64,000 nucleotides of DNA from contig NZ_JADBEK010000001.1 in NCBI RefSeq assembly GCF_014873145.1, forward strand, positions 11,842,001 to 11,906,000. The letters run 5' to 3'. The number at the start of each line of letters is the position of its first letter. Within the stretch, counting starts at the first letter, position 1. The DNA comes from Nonomuraea angiospora (GTDB lineage: Bacteria; Actinomycetota; Actinomycetes; Streptosporangiales; Streptosporangiaceae). Shown piece after piece: positions 44,647 through 53,833 of this stretch. Under the pieces are notes generated by a model. The model did no database searches. It had not been told where the DNA came from and worked only from the letters and a program-made list of their open reading frames with translations. The position numbers and the translations under genes are program-made.

Positions 44647-45904
44647 GGAGCCGCGCGCCGTCGAGGGGCCGGGCGGCTGGGCGCGGGAGCAGCTCGGCTC
44701 GCTGAAGGAGCTGCTCGACAAGCCGCTGACGACGTACTACCTGATCATCATGTGCAGCGCGCTGCTGCTCGCGCTCGGCCTGATGATGGTGCTGTCGGCC
44801 TCCAGCGTCGAGGCGCTGCAGAAGACCGGCAGCCCGTTCTCGTGGTTCTTCAAGCAGTCGCTGTCGGCCGCGGTGGGCCTGCCGGTGATGTGGGCCTGCT
44901 CGCGGCTGCCGGTCAAGTTCTTCCGCTGGGCCGGCTACCCCATGATGGCGCTGTCGATCCTGGCGCTGGTCATGGTGCTGTTCATCGGCTCGTCCGAGCT
45001 GGGCGCGCAGCGGTGGATCTACATCGGCCCGTTCACCCTGCAGCCGTCCGAGCCGGCCAAGCTCGGGCTCGTGCTGTGGGGGGCCGACCTGCTGGCCAGG
45101 CGGGCGCGGCAGGGGCGCATCGAGTGGCGGCAGCTGCTGATCCCGCTCATGCCCGGCACCGCGATCCTGGCCGTCATGGTCATGCTCGGCCGCGACCTGG
45201 GCACCACGCTGGTGCTGTTCATGATCTTCCTGGCGCTGCTGTGGGTGGTGGGGGCGCCGATCAAGCTGTTCGGCGGCATCCTGTCGCTGGCGGTGCTCGC
45301 CGCGGTCATCATGATCAAGGTGGAGCCGTACCGGATGGCGCGCATCGGGGCCTACCTCAACCCGTGGGCCGACGCGCAGGGCGACGGCTACCAGGCCGTC
45401 CAGGGACAGATCGCGATGGGCTCGGGCAGCTGGTTCGGGCTCGGGCTCGGCAGCAGCCGGCAGAAGTGGAACTGGCTGCCCCACGGCGAGAGCGACTTCA
45501 TCTTCGCCATCCTCGGCGAGGAGCTCGGGCTGATGGGCACGCTGATGGTGGTGGCGCTGTTCGGGCTGCTCGGGTACGCGGGGCTGCGCGTCGCCGTCCG
45601 CGTCAACGACCCCTTCACCAGGCTCGCCGCCGCCGCCATGGTGGCCTGGATCGTCGGGCAGGCGACCGTCAACATGGGTGCCGTGCTCGGCGTCCTGCCG
45701 ATCACCGGCATCCCCCTGCCGCTGGTCTCGTACGGCGGATCCTCGTTGCTGCCCACGCTCGCCGCGCTCGGCATGCTGCTGTCGTTCGCCAAACGCGAGC
45801 CGGGCGCGCGGGAGGCCTTGAAAGCTCGTGGCCCCGGGCCGGCCGCCCGGGCCCTAAGCTGGCTTGGCCTGGGGGGTACGACCAGAGGCCGAGTGAAACG
45901 TTAG
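44630..45904 (+). CDS. ftsW: SEDS peptidoglycan polymerase FtsW
   Basis: 424 residues, about ten transmembrane helices. It polymerises lipid II at the septum with FtsI. SEDS features: SASSVEAL, GAQRWIYIGPFTLQPSEPAKLG with the catalytic-loop region, RDLGTTLVLF, QGDGYQAVQGQIAMGSG, LPHGESDFIFAILGEELG and the ending PLPLVSYGGSSLLPTLAALG. A 35-residue cytoplasmic N-terminus and a basic tail flank the membrane part. GTG start lies inside the end of murD. Confidence 0.95.
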   Translation: MSASAEEPRAVEGPGGWAREQLGSLKELLDKPLTTYYLIIMCSALLLALGLMMVLSASSVEALQKTGSPFSWFFKQSLSAAVGLPVMWACSRLPVKFFRWAGYPMMALSILALVMVLFIGSSELGAQRWIYIGPFTLQPSEPAKLGLVLWGADLLARRARQGRIEWRQLLIPLMPGTAILAVMVMLGRDLGTTLVLFMIFLALLWVVGAPIKLFGGILSLAVLAAVIMIKVEPYRMARIGAYLNPWADAQGDGYQAVQGQIAMGSGSWFGLGLGSSRQKWNWLPHGESDFIFAILGEELGLMGTLMVVALFGLLGYAGLRVAVRVNDPFTRLAAAAMVAWIVGQATVNMGAVLGVLPITGIPLPLVSYGGSSLLPTLAALGMLLSFAKREPGAREALKARGPGPAARALSWLGLGGTTRGRVKR

Positions 45905-45916
45905 GGAGTGACCGAG

Positions 45917-46993
45917 ATGAGGGTGGTCCTCGCCGGTGGTGGGGCGGCCGGGCACATCGAGCCCGCGCTCGCCCTTGCGGACGCGCTGCGGCATCTTGAC
46001 CGGAGCGTCGGCATCACCTGCATGGGCACCGAGCGCGGTTTGGAGACGCGGCTGGTTCCCGCCAGGGGATACGAGCTGGCGCTGGTGCCGGCCGTGCCGC
46101 TGCCAAGGGCGATCACTCCGAGCCTGCTCACCGTGCCGGGCCGGCTGGCCGGGGCGATCAACGCCGCGGCCGGCATACTCGACCGGGTTCAGGCCGACGT
46201 CCTCGTGGGCTTCGGCGGCTACGTCGCGACCCCCGCCTACCTGGCGGCCAAGCGGCGCGGCGTGCCGATCGTCGTGCACGAGGCCAATCCGCGGCCCGGC
46301 CTGGCCAACCGGCTGGGCGCCCGGCTCACCGACCACGTCTTCACCGGCTTCCCCGAGGCCGCGATGCCCAAGGCCGAATACATCGGCACCCCGCTGCGCC
46401 GCGAGATCGTCACGCTCGACCGGCTGTCGGCGGGCGACAAGGCGCGCTCCTGGTTCGGGCTGGAGAACGACCGGCCCACGCTGCTCGTCTTCGGCGGCTC
46501 GCAGGGCGCCAGGTCCCTCAACCAGGCCGCGCTCGCCGCCGCGCCCGTGCTGCGCAGCGCGGGCGTGCAGGTGCTCCACGTGCTCGGCCCGAACAACGCC
46601 GTCGACCACGAGCCGCCGCCGGGCGACCCCCAGTACGTCCTGCTGCCCTACGTCGACCGCATGGACGTCGCCTACGCGGCCGCCGACTTCGCGCTGTGCC
46701 GCGCCGGCGCGCTGTCGTGCGCGGAGCTGACCGCGGTGGGGCTGCCGGCCGCGTACGTGCCGCTGCCGCACGGCAACGGCGAGCAGGCCATCAACGCCGG
46801 GCGCATCGCCCGGGGCGGCGGCGGCCTGATGGTCGACGACGCCCAGCTGTCACCCGAATGGATCATCCACAACGTGCTGCCCATCCTCCGTGACCCCGAG
46901 CGGGTCGCCGCCATGTCGGAGGCCGCCTCCAGACTTGGCCGGAAGGACGCCGATATCATGCTTGCCCGGAAAGTGTTGGAGATAGCCCGATGA
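45917..46993 (+). CDS. murG: UDP-GlcNAc:undecaprenyl-pyrophosphoryl-MurNAc-pentapeptide GlcNAc transferase
   Basis: 358 residues, GT28 glycosyltransferase, membrane-associated. It makes lipid II from lipid [22 protein letters not shown] (G-loop 1), [42 protein letters not shown] and the UDP-GlcNAc site [30 protein letters not shown] are intact. ATG 45917 is chosen over the GTG at 45908, because GGGAG (45904-45908) has proper spacing only to the ATG. 4-nt overlap with murC. Confidence 0.96.
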   Translation: MRVVLAGGGAAGHIEPALALADALRHLDRSVGITCMGTERGLETRLVPARGYELALVPAVPLPRAITPSLLTVPGRLAGAINAAAGILDRVQADVLVGFGGYVATPAYLAAKRRGVPIVVHEANPRPGLANRLGARLTDHVFTGFPEAAMPKAEYIGTPLRREIVTLDRLSAGDKARSWFGLENDRPTLLVFGGSQGARSLNQAALAAAPVLRSAGVQVLHVLGPNNAVDHEPPPGDPQYVLLPYVDRMDVAYAAADFALCRAGALSCAELTAVGLPAAYVPLPHGNGEQAINAGRIARGGGGLMVDDAQLSPEWIIHNVLPILRDPERVAAMSEAASRLGRKDADIMLARKVLEIAR

Positions 46994-48387
46994 GTCTCGT
47001 CAAGCTGGTCGACCCCATTGCCGTTGCGGAGCTGGGGCGGGTGCACTTCATCGGCATCGGCGGCGCGGGCATGTCGGGCATCGCCCGCATCCTCCTCAAG
47101 CGCGGCGTGCGGGTGACGGGCAGCGACGCGCGCAGCTCCGAGCTGATCACCGAGCTGCGCGAGCTGGGCGCCACGGTCCACATCGGCCACGCCGCCTCGC
47201 ACATCAAGGACGTCGACACCGTGGTCGTCTCGACCGCCATCCGCGACTCCAACCCCGAGCTGGGCGAGGCGCTCAAGCAGGGCCTGCGGATCATCCCGCG
47301 GGCCGCCGCGCTGGCCTCCGTCATGGCCGGGCGCACCGCCGTGGCCATCGCGGGCACCCACGGCAAGACCACCACCAGCTCGATGCTGACCGTGGCCCTG
47401 CAGAAGTGCGGTGCCGACCCGTCCTACTGCGTGGGCGGGCAGCTCGTCACCACCGGGCTCGGCGCCGACGAGGGGCAGGGCCAGGTGTTCGTGGCCGAGG
47501 CCGACGAGAGCGACGGCTCCTTCCTCATGCTCGCGCCGGACATCGCCGTGGTGACCAACGTCGAGGCCGACCACCTCGACAACTACGGCGACCCGGGGGC
47601 CGTGCACGCCAGCTTCGCCCGCTTCGCCGAGCGGGTGGGCTCGCTGCTGATCGCGTGCGCCGACGACCCGGGCGCGGCCGAGCTGGCGCACCGGGCGCGC
47701 GAGCGGGGGCTGCGGGTCAAGACGTACGGGGCCGAGGGCGAGGACTACCGCGTGAGCGGGGTCAGGCCCGACGGGTTCGGCACGGTCTTCGCCATCGAGG
47801 GCAGGGGTGAGGTCCGGCTGGCCGTCCCCGGGGCGCACAACGCGCTCAACGCCACCGCGGTGATCGCCGTGGCCGACGAGCTGGGGCTGCCCTTCGAGGA
47901 GATCAGAGAGGGGCTGGGGGCCTTCACGGGGGCCAAGCGGCGCTTCGAGGCCAAGGGCGAGGCCGGCGGCATCGCGGTCTTCGACAGCTACGCGCACCAC
48001 CCGACCGAGCTCACGGCCGACCTGAAGGCCGCCCGCGACGTGGTCGCCTCCTACTCCGGCGACGGCCGGGTCATCGCGATCTTCCAGCCGCACCTCTACT
48101 CGCGCACCCGGTTCTTCGCCGACGAGTTCGGCGCGGCGCTCGGGCTGGCCGACGAGGCCATCGTGCTCGACGTCTACGGGGCCCGCGAGGATCCCGAGCC
48201 GGGCGTCTCGGGCGCGATGGTGGCCGGGAAGGTGCCGCTGCCCCCCGAGCGGGTCGCGTACGCGCCCGACCGGGCCCTGGTGCCCGCGATGGTGGCCGAG
48301 CGGGCGCGGCCCGGCGACATCGTGCTCACCATGGGCGCGGGCGACGTCACGGAGCTCGGCCCCCAGATCGTGGCCCGCCTCTCCTGA
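46990..48387 (+). CDS. murC: UDP-MurNAc:L-alanine ligase
   Basis: 465 residues. First ligase of the stem peptide. N-terminal [21 protein letters not shown] loop [15 protein letters not shown] (about 119-133), [22 protein letters not shown] and [12 protein letters not shown]. It overlaps murG by 4 nt. Its position between murG and ftsQ follows the mycobacterial and Streptosporangiales order rather than that of Streptomyces, where murC is elsewhere. Confidence 0.96.
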   Translation: MSLVKLVDPIAVAELGRVHFIGIGGAGMSGIARILLKRGVRVTGSDARSSELITELRELGATVHIGHAASHIKDVDTVVVSTAIRDSNPELGEALKQGLRIIPRAAALASVMAGRTAVAIAGTHGKTTTSSMLTVALQKCGADPSYCVGGQLVTTGLGADEGQGQVFVAEADESDGSFLMLAPDIAVVTNVEADHLDNYGDPGAVHASFARFAERVGSLLIACADDPGAAELAHRARERGLRVKTYGAEGEDYRVSGVRPDGFGTVFAIEGRGEVRLAVPGAHNALNATAVIAVADELGLPFEEIREGLGAFTGAKRRFEAKGEAGGIAVFDSYAHHPTELTADLKAARDVVASYSGDGRVIAIFQPHLYSRTRFFADEFGAALGLADEAIVLDVYGAREDPEPGVSGAMVAGKVPLPPERVAYAPDRALVPAMVAERARPGDIVLTMGAGDVTELGPQIVARLS

Positions 48388-48394
48388 GAGCCCT

Positions 48395-48447
48395 GCCCAA
48401 ACGGCGGGAGAGCGGGCGCGCCGCGTCCCGTTGGGGGGCGTTTGGGC
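48395..48447 (+). terminator. Hairpin between murC and ftsQ
   Basis: GCCCAAACG (48395-48403) pairs perfectly with CGTTTGGGC (48439-48447); the 35-nt loop is GC-rich with further internal pairing (CGGG/CCCG). It lies 8 nt after the murC stop and may end or attenuate transcription from upstream. Confidence 0.5.
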
Positions 48448-48479
48448 GTGGCGCGCGGGTGCCCGGGCGCGCGTCGGCG

Positions 48480-48485
48480 TAGGTT
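48480..48485 (+). promoter_or_regulatory. Probable -10 hexamer (TAGGTT) for ftsQ
   Basis: TAGGTT follows the murC-ftsQ hairpin and would start a transcript near 48492, about 43 nt before ftsQ. Confidence 0.35.
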
Positions 48486-48534
48486 CTGTGCCGACGCTCC
48501 GGGGCCGGATCCCGGGGCCGGCATGGGGAGGGCG

Positions 48535-49200
48535 ATGAAGGCGAGGACCGCGTTCCTGGGGCTGCTGACGGCGGGAGTGGTGGGCACGGCCGCCTGGCTG
48601 GTGTTCTTCTCGCCGGTGCTGGGCGTGCGATCGATCGAGATCGTGGGAAATCTCACAGTGCCGAGCGAGCGCATCAAGCAGCAGGCCGGCGTGCCGGATC
48701 TCCATCCCCTCGCCACCGTCAACCTCGCCGACGTCGAGACCCGCGTCCTGGGCATCAGACAGCTCGCCAAGGCGAAGGTGGACCGGATCTGGCCGGGCAC
48801 GCTCAAGATCGAAGTGGTCGAGCGCGAGCCCGTCGCGGCGATCCCCGCCGGCGGCAAGGTGGCGATCGTCGACAAGCAGGGCGTGGTGATCGAGGTCAAG
48901 TCCGCGGCGCCGCCCATGCTGCCGGTGCTGAAAGTCGACAACCCCGCCGTCGGCGACCCGGCCATGATGGCGGCGCTGCAGGTCATCCAGGCGGTCCCGG
49001 ACGTGCTGGCCCCCAAGGTCAGGGAGGTGCGCGCGGGCACGGCCGAGGGCGTGACCCTGCTGCTGTCCGACGGGCGCACCGTCATCTGGGGCGGCGCCGA
49101 CCGTCCCAAGGAGAAGGCCCGCATTCTCACATCACTGCTCAAACGCGAAAAAGCCACGGTGTACGACGTCAGTTCCCCGGACGTGGTGACGCTGAAGTGA
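48535..49200 (+). CDS. ftsQ: Cell division protein FtsQ
   Basis: 221 residues from ATG 48535. One transmembrane helix (about 5-25), then the POTRA domain (FSPVLGVRSIEIVGNLTVPS, about 24-95) and the beta domain (EREPVAAIP, DKQGVVIEV, LLSDGRTVIWGG). It recruits the late divisome. GGGGAGGG stands 4 nt upstream of 48535. The frame is open to 48442, but those codons cover the hairpin region. The cytoplasmic tail is only 4 residues, very short for an actinobacterial FtsQ; a start at ATG 48523 would add 4. A weak 6-bp hairpin (49207-49238) follows the stop. Confidence 0.9.
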   Translation: MKARTAFLGLLTAGVVGTAAWLVFFSPVLGVRSIEIVGNLTVPSERIKQQAGVPDLHPLATVNLADVETRVLGIRQLAKAKVDRIWPGTLKIEVVEREPVAAIPAGGKVAIVDKQGVVIEVKSAAPPMLPVLKVDNPAVGDPAMMAALQVIQAVPDVLAPKVREVRAGTAEGVTLLLSDGRTVIWGGADRPKEKARILTSLLKREKATVYDVSSPDVVTLK

Positions 49201-49369
49201 TCAAGACTGGGCAAGTGCCCGGCAACGGCATCGCCCAGCTTGTGCGAGGTGGGGGTCGCGGCGTGAGAGCCTTAAGTCGTGCGTCGGGCAGAGGAGCCCC
49301 CGACCAGGCGCGACTTCGGAGCGAAACGGACAGCCCGCGACACGCCGGACGTGCTTGCGGCGCGGTTAG

Positions 49370-49399
49370 TTGACCCGCCAGGTAGGGGACTCCTACTGT
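49370..49399 (+). promoter_or_regulatory. ftsZ promoter
   Basis: TTGACC (49370-49375), an 18-bp spacer and TACTGT (49394-49399) make a good promoter; the leader to ftsZ would be about 120 nt. No gene lies in 49201-49525. Confidence 0.6.
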
Positions 49400-49409
49400 C
49401 CGTATCAAT

Positions 49410-49450
49410 CCTCAGGTTGACATAAATCTAAATCTCAACCTGAGGTTGAG
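49410..49450 (+). promoter_or_regulatory. Inverted repeat CCTCAGGTTGA in the ftsZ leader
   Basis: CCTCAGGTTGA (49410-49420) and TCAACCTGAGG (49435-49445) are a perfect 11-bp inverted repeat around an AT-rich 14-nt loop. A second dyad CTCAACC-TGA-GGTTGAG (49434-49450) shares its right arm, so the heptamer AGGTTGA occurs three times. It may be an operator or an RNA hairpin in the ftsZ leader. Its base composition differs strongly from the surroundings. Confidence 0.7.
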
Positions 49451-49525
49451 AGTTACCCGAAGTGACAAAAAGCGGAGACAATCCGCACCGAAATGGCAAG
49501 TCAACGAGCGGAAAGGCCCCTCGTC

Positions 49526-51013
49526 GTGGCAGCACCGCAGAACTACCTCGCGGTCATCAAGGTCGTCGGCATCGGCGGCGGCGGAGTCAACGCCGTCAAC
49601 CGGATGATCGAGGAGGGACTCAAGGGCGTCGAGTTCATCGCGATAAACACCGACGCCCAGGCGCTGCTGATGAGTGACGCCGATGTGAAACTCGACGTGG
49701 GCCGTGAGCTCACGCGCGGACTGGGCGCGGGCGCCAACCCCGACGTGGGGCGCAAGGCGGCCGAGGACCACCGCGAGGAGATCGAGGAGGTCCTCAAGGG
49801 GGCCGACATGGTCTTCGTCACGGCCGGCGAGGGTGGCGGCACCGGCACGGGCGGCGCGCCCGTCGTGGCCAACATCGCCCGGTCGCTCGGCGCGCTCACC
49901 ATCGGCGTCGTGACCAGGCCGTTCAGCTTCGAGGGGCGGCGCAGGGCCATGCAGGCCGAAGCCGGCATCGAGACGCTGCGCGACGAGGTCGACACGCTGA
50001 TCGTGATCCCCAACGACCGTCTGCTGTCGATCTCCGACCGGCAGGTGAGCGTGCTCGACGCGTTCAAGGCGGCGGACCAGGTGCTGCTGTCCGGTGTCCA
50101 GGGCATCACCGACCTGATCACCACCCCTGGTCTGATCAACCTCGACTTCGCCGACGTCAAGTCGGTCATGTCGGGCGCCGGTTCCGCCCTCATGGGCATC
50201 GGCCACGCCCGGGGCGACGACCGTTCGGTGGCGGCGGCCGAGATGGCGGTCTCCAGCCCGCTGCTGGAGGCCAGCATCGACGGCGCCCACGGCGTGCTGC
50301 TGTCGATCGCGGGCGGCTCCGACCTCGGTCTGTTCGAGATCAACGAGGCCGCGCAGCTCGTGTCCATGGCGGCCGCGCCGGACGCCAACATCATCTTCGG
50401 CACGGTCATCGACGACGCGCTCGGCGACGAGGTCCGCGTGACGGTGATCGCGGCCGGGTTCGACGACGTGCCGCCCCCGGTGGAGAAGCCGCTGCCCCGC
50501 CCGGCGAGCCGTCCCGCCGCCCCGCCGGCCGCGCCGCCCGTGTCGTCGCCTGTGCGGCCGAGCGTCGCGTCCCCCAGCGTGAAGTCGGAGCAGCCTCCGC
50601 TGCGTCCTGAGCCGCGCGCTGAGGTGCGTCCGGAGCCGCGTGCGGACTTCCGGCCCGAGCCGCGCCCCGAGTTCCGTCCTGAGCCCCGTCCGGAGCCGCG
50701 GGCCGAGTTCAGGGCCGACTCCCGGCCGGAGCCGCGCGCGGAGTTCAGGGCGGATCCCCGCCCCGAGCCGCGTCCCGAGCCGCCCCGCCCGGAGCCGGTG
50801 CGCCCGGTGGAGCCGGCGCAGGCCCTCGGGCCCGTCGACGACGAGCCGCCGGCCGACGAGCCGTCCGGCCCCGTCTCCATCCCCCGGCCCACGCCCGAGC
50901 CCGCCAATCCGCCCACGCCCATCACCTCCCGCATGTCGGAGCCCGCCAAACGTCCTCGGGTGATCTTCGAGGAGCAGGAAGAGGAGCTCGACGTCCCCGA
51001 CTTCCTCAAATAG
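49526..51013 (+). CDS. ftsZ: Cell division protein FtsZ
   Basis: 495 residues from GTG 49526. Tubulin-like GTPase that forms the Z-ring. [14 protein letters not shown] (loop), the GTP signature [24 protein letters not shown], and the T7 catalytic loop [11 protein letters not shown] are complete in residues 1-312. Then a long disordered linker (about 312-483) with repeated [13 protein letters not shown] units, and the conserved C-terminal peptide [11 protein letters not shown] that binds SepF and FtsA-like partners. The actinobacterial start is [13 protein letters not shown], at GTG 49526 with GGAAAGG upstream; an ATG at 49493 is in frame but has no ribosome site. Own promoter and terminator. 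Confidence 0.97.
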   Translation: MAAPQNYLAVIKVVGIGGGGVNAVNRMIEEGLKGVEFIAINTDAQALLMSDADVKLDVGRELTRGLGAGANPDVGRKAAEDHREEIEEVLKGADMVFVTAGEGGGTGTGGAPVVANIARSLGALTIGVVTRPFSFEGRRRAMQAEAGIETLRDEVDTLIVIPNDRLLSISDRQVSVLDAFKAADQVLLSGVQGITDLITTPGLINLDFADVKSVMSGAGSALMGIGHARGDDRSVAAAEMAVSSPLLEASIDGAHGVLLSIAGGSDLGLFEINEAAQLVSMAAAPDANIIFGTVIDDALGDEVRVTVIAAGFDDVPPPVEKPLPRPASRPAAPPAAPPVSSPVRPSVASPSVKSEQPPLRPEPRAEVRPEPRADFRPEPRPEFRPEPRPEPRAEFRADSRPEPRAEFRADPRPEPRPEPPRPEPVRPVEPAQALGPVDDEPPADEPSGPVSIPRPTPEPANPPTPITSRMSEPAKRPRVIFEEQEEELDVPDFLK

Positions 51014-51026
51014 CCCGGTAGCCTGA

Positions 51027-51057
51027 CGCCGCTCCCCGCAGGGATCCGGGAGCGGCG
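51027..51057 (+). terminator. Hairpin terminator after ftsZ
   Basis: A perfect 10-bp stem CGCCGCTCCC / GGGAGCGGCG with an 11-nt loop begins 14 bases after the ftsZ stop. Confidence 0.7.
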
Positions 51058-51112
51058 CCGTCGTGCGCGCGGGAGGCGTACCGCACGGGCGTGTAGTGAA
51101 AGGGAGAGCCAC

Positions 51113-51805
51113 GTGAGAAGGGACGAGATCGCGGCCGGGCTCGCCGAGGTCGACACGCGCATCGCGGCGGCCTGCCGCGCGGTGGGTCGCGACCGGGGCG
51201 AGGTCACGCTGATCGCCGTCACCAAGACCCGCCCGGCCGAGGATGTGCGGATCCTGGCCGAGCTGGGCGTGCGCGACGTCGGCGAGAACCGGGACCAGGA
51301 GGCCGGCCCCAAGGCGCAAGAGCTCGCCGACCTGCCGCTGACCTGGCACTTCGTCGGGCAGCTCCAGACCAACAAGGTCCGTTCCGTCGTCGCGTACGCC
51401 GACGTGATCCACTCCGTCGACCGGCTCCGGCTGGTGGAGGCGATCAGCAAGGAGGCGGTGCGCCAGGGCCGCAGGGTCGGCTGCCTCATCCAGGTCGCGC
51501 TCGACGACGACCCCGGCAGGGGCGGCGCCCGCGCCGCGGACGTGCTGGAGCTGGCCGACGAGGTGGCGCTGGCCGAGGGGCTGTGGCTGGGCGGCGTCAT
51601 GGCCGTGGCGCCGCTGGGGGAGGAGCCCGCCAAGGCGTTCGCCAGGTTGCGTGACGTGGCCACGCGCCTGGAGGAGCAGCATCCGCGCGCCACGATGATT
51701 TCGGCCGGTATGAGCGAGGACCTCAACGAAGCCATCGCGTACGGCGCGACACACGTGCGGGTCGGTACGGCGTTGCTCGGTCGTCGCAAGCCCTTCGTCA
51801 GGTAA
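51113..51805 (+). CDS. yggS: YggS-family PLP homeostasis protein
   Basis: 230 residues, an alanine racemase-like TIM barrel without enzyme activity that controls pyridoxal phosphate supply. The PLP lysine is K38 in LIAVTKTRPAEDV; also VGENRDQEA, WHFVGQLQTNKVR, IHSVDRLRL, SAGMSEDLNEAI and GATHVRVGTALLG. GTG start with GGGAG 5-9 nt upstream. It stands between ftsZ and sepF as in other actinobacteria; the laccase-domain gene often found between ftsZ and yggS is absent. Confidence 0.93.
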   Translation: MRRDEIAAGLAEVDTRIAAACRAVGRDRGEVTLIAVTKTRPAEDVRILAELGVRDVGENRDQEAGPKAQELADLPLTWHFVGQLQTNKVRSVVAYADVIHSVDRLRLVEAISKEAVRQGRRVGCLIQVALDDDPGRGGARAADVLELADEVALAEGLWLGGVMAVAPLGEEPAKAFARLRDVATRLEEQHPRATMISAGMSEDLNEAIAYGATHVRVGTALLGRRKPFVR

Positions 51806-51944
51806 TGTCCCCTCAAGTGGGTCTTCAGGCCCATGACCAAGTAGAGGTCGATCAGCGGTGAGCTCCAAGGGGGTACGGCTACCGCCTCGGGATCCGGCGA
51901 CGGGCTCGAGCGAGTGCGACCGTGAGCAGGAGGACGACGTAGCG

Positions 51945-52445
51945 ATGGCCGGCGCGATGCGCAAGATGGCGGTCTACCTCGGTCTCGTGGAGGACGACCG
52001 CTACGAGAGGTACGAAACCTACCCGGACGACTACGCCTACGAGGACGAGGTGCAGCGGACCGGCGACGAGCGGCCCGTAGCGGTCCAGGACCGCGACGAC
52101 GAGCCCGAGGCAGGGGTGCCCGCGCCCAGGCCCGCCACGACGATCCTGGAGCGCCGCACGACCGATCTGGCCCGCATCACGACGCTCCACCCCCGGACGT
52201 ACAACGAGGCGCGTACGATCGGAGAGCACTTCCGGGACGGCACCCCGGTCATCATGAACCTGACAGAGATGGTTGACAGCGACGCCAAGCGTCTTGTCGA
52301 TTTCGCGGCAGGTCTGGTCTTTGGCCTACATGGCAGCATTGAACGTGTTACCAACAAGGTGTTCCTGTTGTCCCCTGCCAATGTCGAGGTGACCGCCGAG
52401 GACAAGGCTCGAATCGCGGAACGCGGATTCTTCAATCAGAGTTAG
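51945..52445 (+). CDS. sepF: Cell division protein SepF
   Basis: 166 residues from ATG 51945. It links FtsZ to the membrane. The start [18 protein letters not shown] forms the membrane-binding amphipathic helix; a Tyr/Asp/Glu-rich linker follows ([20 protein letters not shown]), then the SepF globular domain (about 83-165, [43 protein letters not shown]). The frame extends to 51858, but AGGAGG at 51928-51933 and conservation favour 51945. Confidence 0.94.
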   Translation: MAGAMRKMAVYLGLVEDDRYERYETYPDDYAYEDEVQRTGDERPVAVQDRDDEPEAGVPAPRPATTILERRTTDLARITTLHPRTYNEARTIGEHFRDGTPVIMNLTEMVDSDAKRLVDFAAGLVFGLHGSIERVTNKVFLLSPANVEVTAEDKARIAERGFFNQS

Positions 52446-52525
52446 AGTCTCTGTATGTCTATCGCACCCAACCGGGTCTCGCCGAGACCGGGAGGGCACA
52501 TCGGAAGTGGAGGCGCGGCCGGGCC

Positions 52526-52813
52526 GTGGGGATCGTAGGTCAGATCTTGGTCGTAGTCCTGTCCCTCTATCTGGTGCTGCTCATCGGCAGAATGATCTTC
52601 GAGACGGTGCAGGCTTTCGCCCGTCAGTGGCGCCCCTCCGGCATCGTCCTGGTGCTGGCCGAAGCCACTTACACCGCAACCGACCCACCTCTCAAGTTCC
52701 TCCGCCGTTTCATTCCTCCGCTCCGGTTGGGTACGGTGGCCTTTGACCTAAGCTTCACTGTCCTGTTCATCGCCGTCCTGCTGCTGATCCAGCTCGCGGG
52801 GCTGCTGCGATGA
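52526..52813 (+). CDS. YggT-family membrane protein
   Basis: 95 residues with two hydrophobic segments (about 3-22 and 72-94) joined by the YggT signature ATDPPLKFLRRFIPPLRLGTVAFDLSF. The family is implicated in division and osmotic tolerance; in actinobacteria it always sits between sepF and divIVA. GTG start with GGAGG 12 nt upstream. Confidence 0.9.
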   Translation: MGIVGQILVVVLSLYLVLLIGRMIFETVQAFARQWRPSGIVLVLAEATYTATDPPLKFLRRFIPPLRLGTVAFDLSFTVLFIAVLLLIQLAGLLR

Positions 52814-52919
52814 CGGGGGCGGTGTCGCGCAGGTCGTGATCCAACTCGTGTCCGCGCTGAAGTGATTCGGGTTACCGTCCCTCCGGACAGACTCCAAAGC
52901 GCGCCAAGGAGACCAAAAA

Positions 52920-53792
52920 ATGCCGCTGACGCCCGCTGATGTGCGGAACAAGCAGTTCAGTACCACCCGGTTGCGGCCGGGCTACGACGAGGAAGAGGTC
53001 GACGCCTTCCTCGACGAGGTGGAGGCTGAGCTCGACCGTCTGATCCAAGAGAACGAAGAGCTCCGCGCCAAGCTGGCCGAGTGCCTGCGCGGGAAGGTGC
53101 CTGGCGGCATGAACATGCCCATGGCCTCCGCCCCGGTCCAGGAGCAGCCCAAGCCCGAGATGATGGCTCCGCCGCCCCAGCCGGAGCCCATGCGCGCCCC
53201 CGAGCCGCCGCCTGTGCAGCAGCCGGTCCCCGTCGCCATGAACATGCCTCCCGCCGAGGACAACATGGACACCGCGGCCCGCGTGCTCGCCCTCGCCCAG
53301 CAGACCGCCGACCAGGCGATCTCCGACGCCCGCCGGGAGGCGGACGAGACGGTCACCCGCGCCCGGCGCGAGGCCGACGAGATCCTCACCAAGGCGCGCC
53401 GCCAGGCCGAGCAGGTCATCGGCGACGCCCGCGCCCGCGCCGAGACGCTCGAGCGCGACGCGCAGGAGCGCCACCGCCAGGCGATGGGCTCGCTGGTGCA
53501 GACCCGCGACGAGCTCGAGCGCAAGGTCGAGGAGCTGCGCAGCTTCGAGCGCGAATACCGCAGCAGGCTGAAGCTCTACCTGGAAAACCAGCTCGCCGAG
53601 CTCAACGTGTCCGCCGAGGGCAGCGGTGGGTTCCCGGTGATGTCCGGTGGTCCGACGGGCCAGGCTCCCGCCATGTCCCACGCCGTCTCGCAGGGCCAGC
53701 AGCCGCTTCCCGGCGGTCCCAGCCCGTTCGGCGGCGAGGCTCCCCAGGGCGCCTTCCCCGGCAGTGACGGTCCGCACAACGACCGCCGGTAA
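52920..53792 (+). CDS. divIVA: Polar growth protein DivIVA (Wag31)
   Basis: 290 residues. It recruits wall synthesis to poles and septa. The N-terminal membrane-binding domain is PLTPADVRNKQFSTTRLRPGYDEEEVDAFLDEVE (about 2-40, given in part) with the Phe and Arg that insert into curved membrane; a Pro/Met-rich linker (about 60-115) precedes a long coiled coil (about 118-225, with repeated ARREADE heptads), then a Gly/Pro tail. ATG has AAGGAGA 8 nt upstream. TACCGT at 52873-52878 may be its -10 box. Confidence 0.95.
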   Translation: MPLTPADVRNKQFSTTRLRPGYDEEEVDAFLDEVEAELDRLIQENEELRAKLAECLRGKVPGGMNMPMASAPVQEQPKPEMMAPPPQPEPMRAPEPPPVQQPVPVAMNMPPAEDNMDTAARVLALAQQTADQAISDARREADETVTRARREADEILTKARRQAEQVIGDARARAETLERDAQERHRQAMGSLVQTRDELERKVEELRSFEREYRSRLKLYLENQLAELNVSAEGSGGFPVMSGGPTGQAPAMSHAVSQGQQPLPGGPSPFGGEAPQGAFPGSDGPHNDRR

Positions 53793-53833
53793 AGTAGCGG
53801 GTCACTAGGACCTGTCACTCGAAAGAGCCCCCT

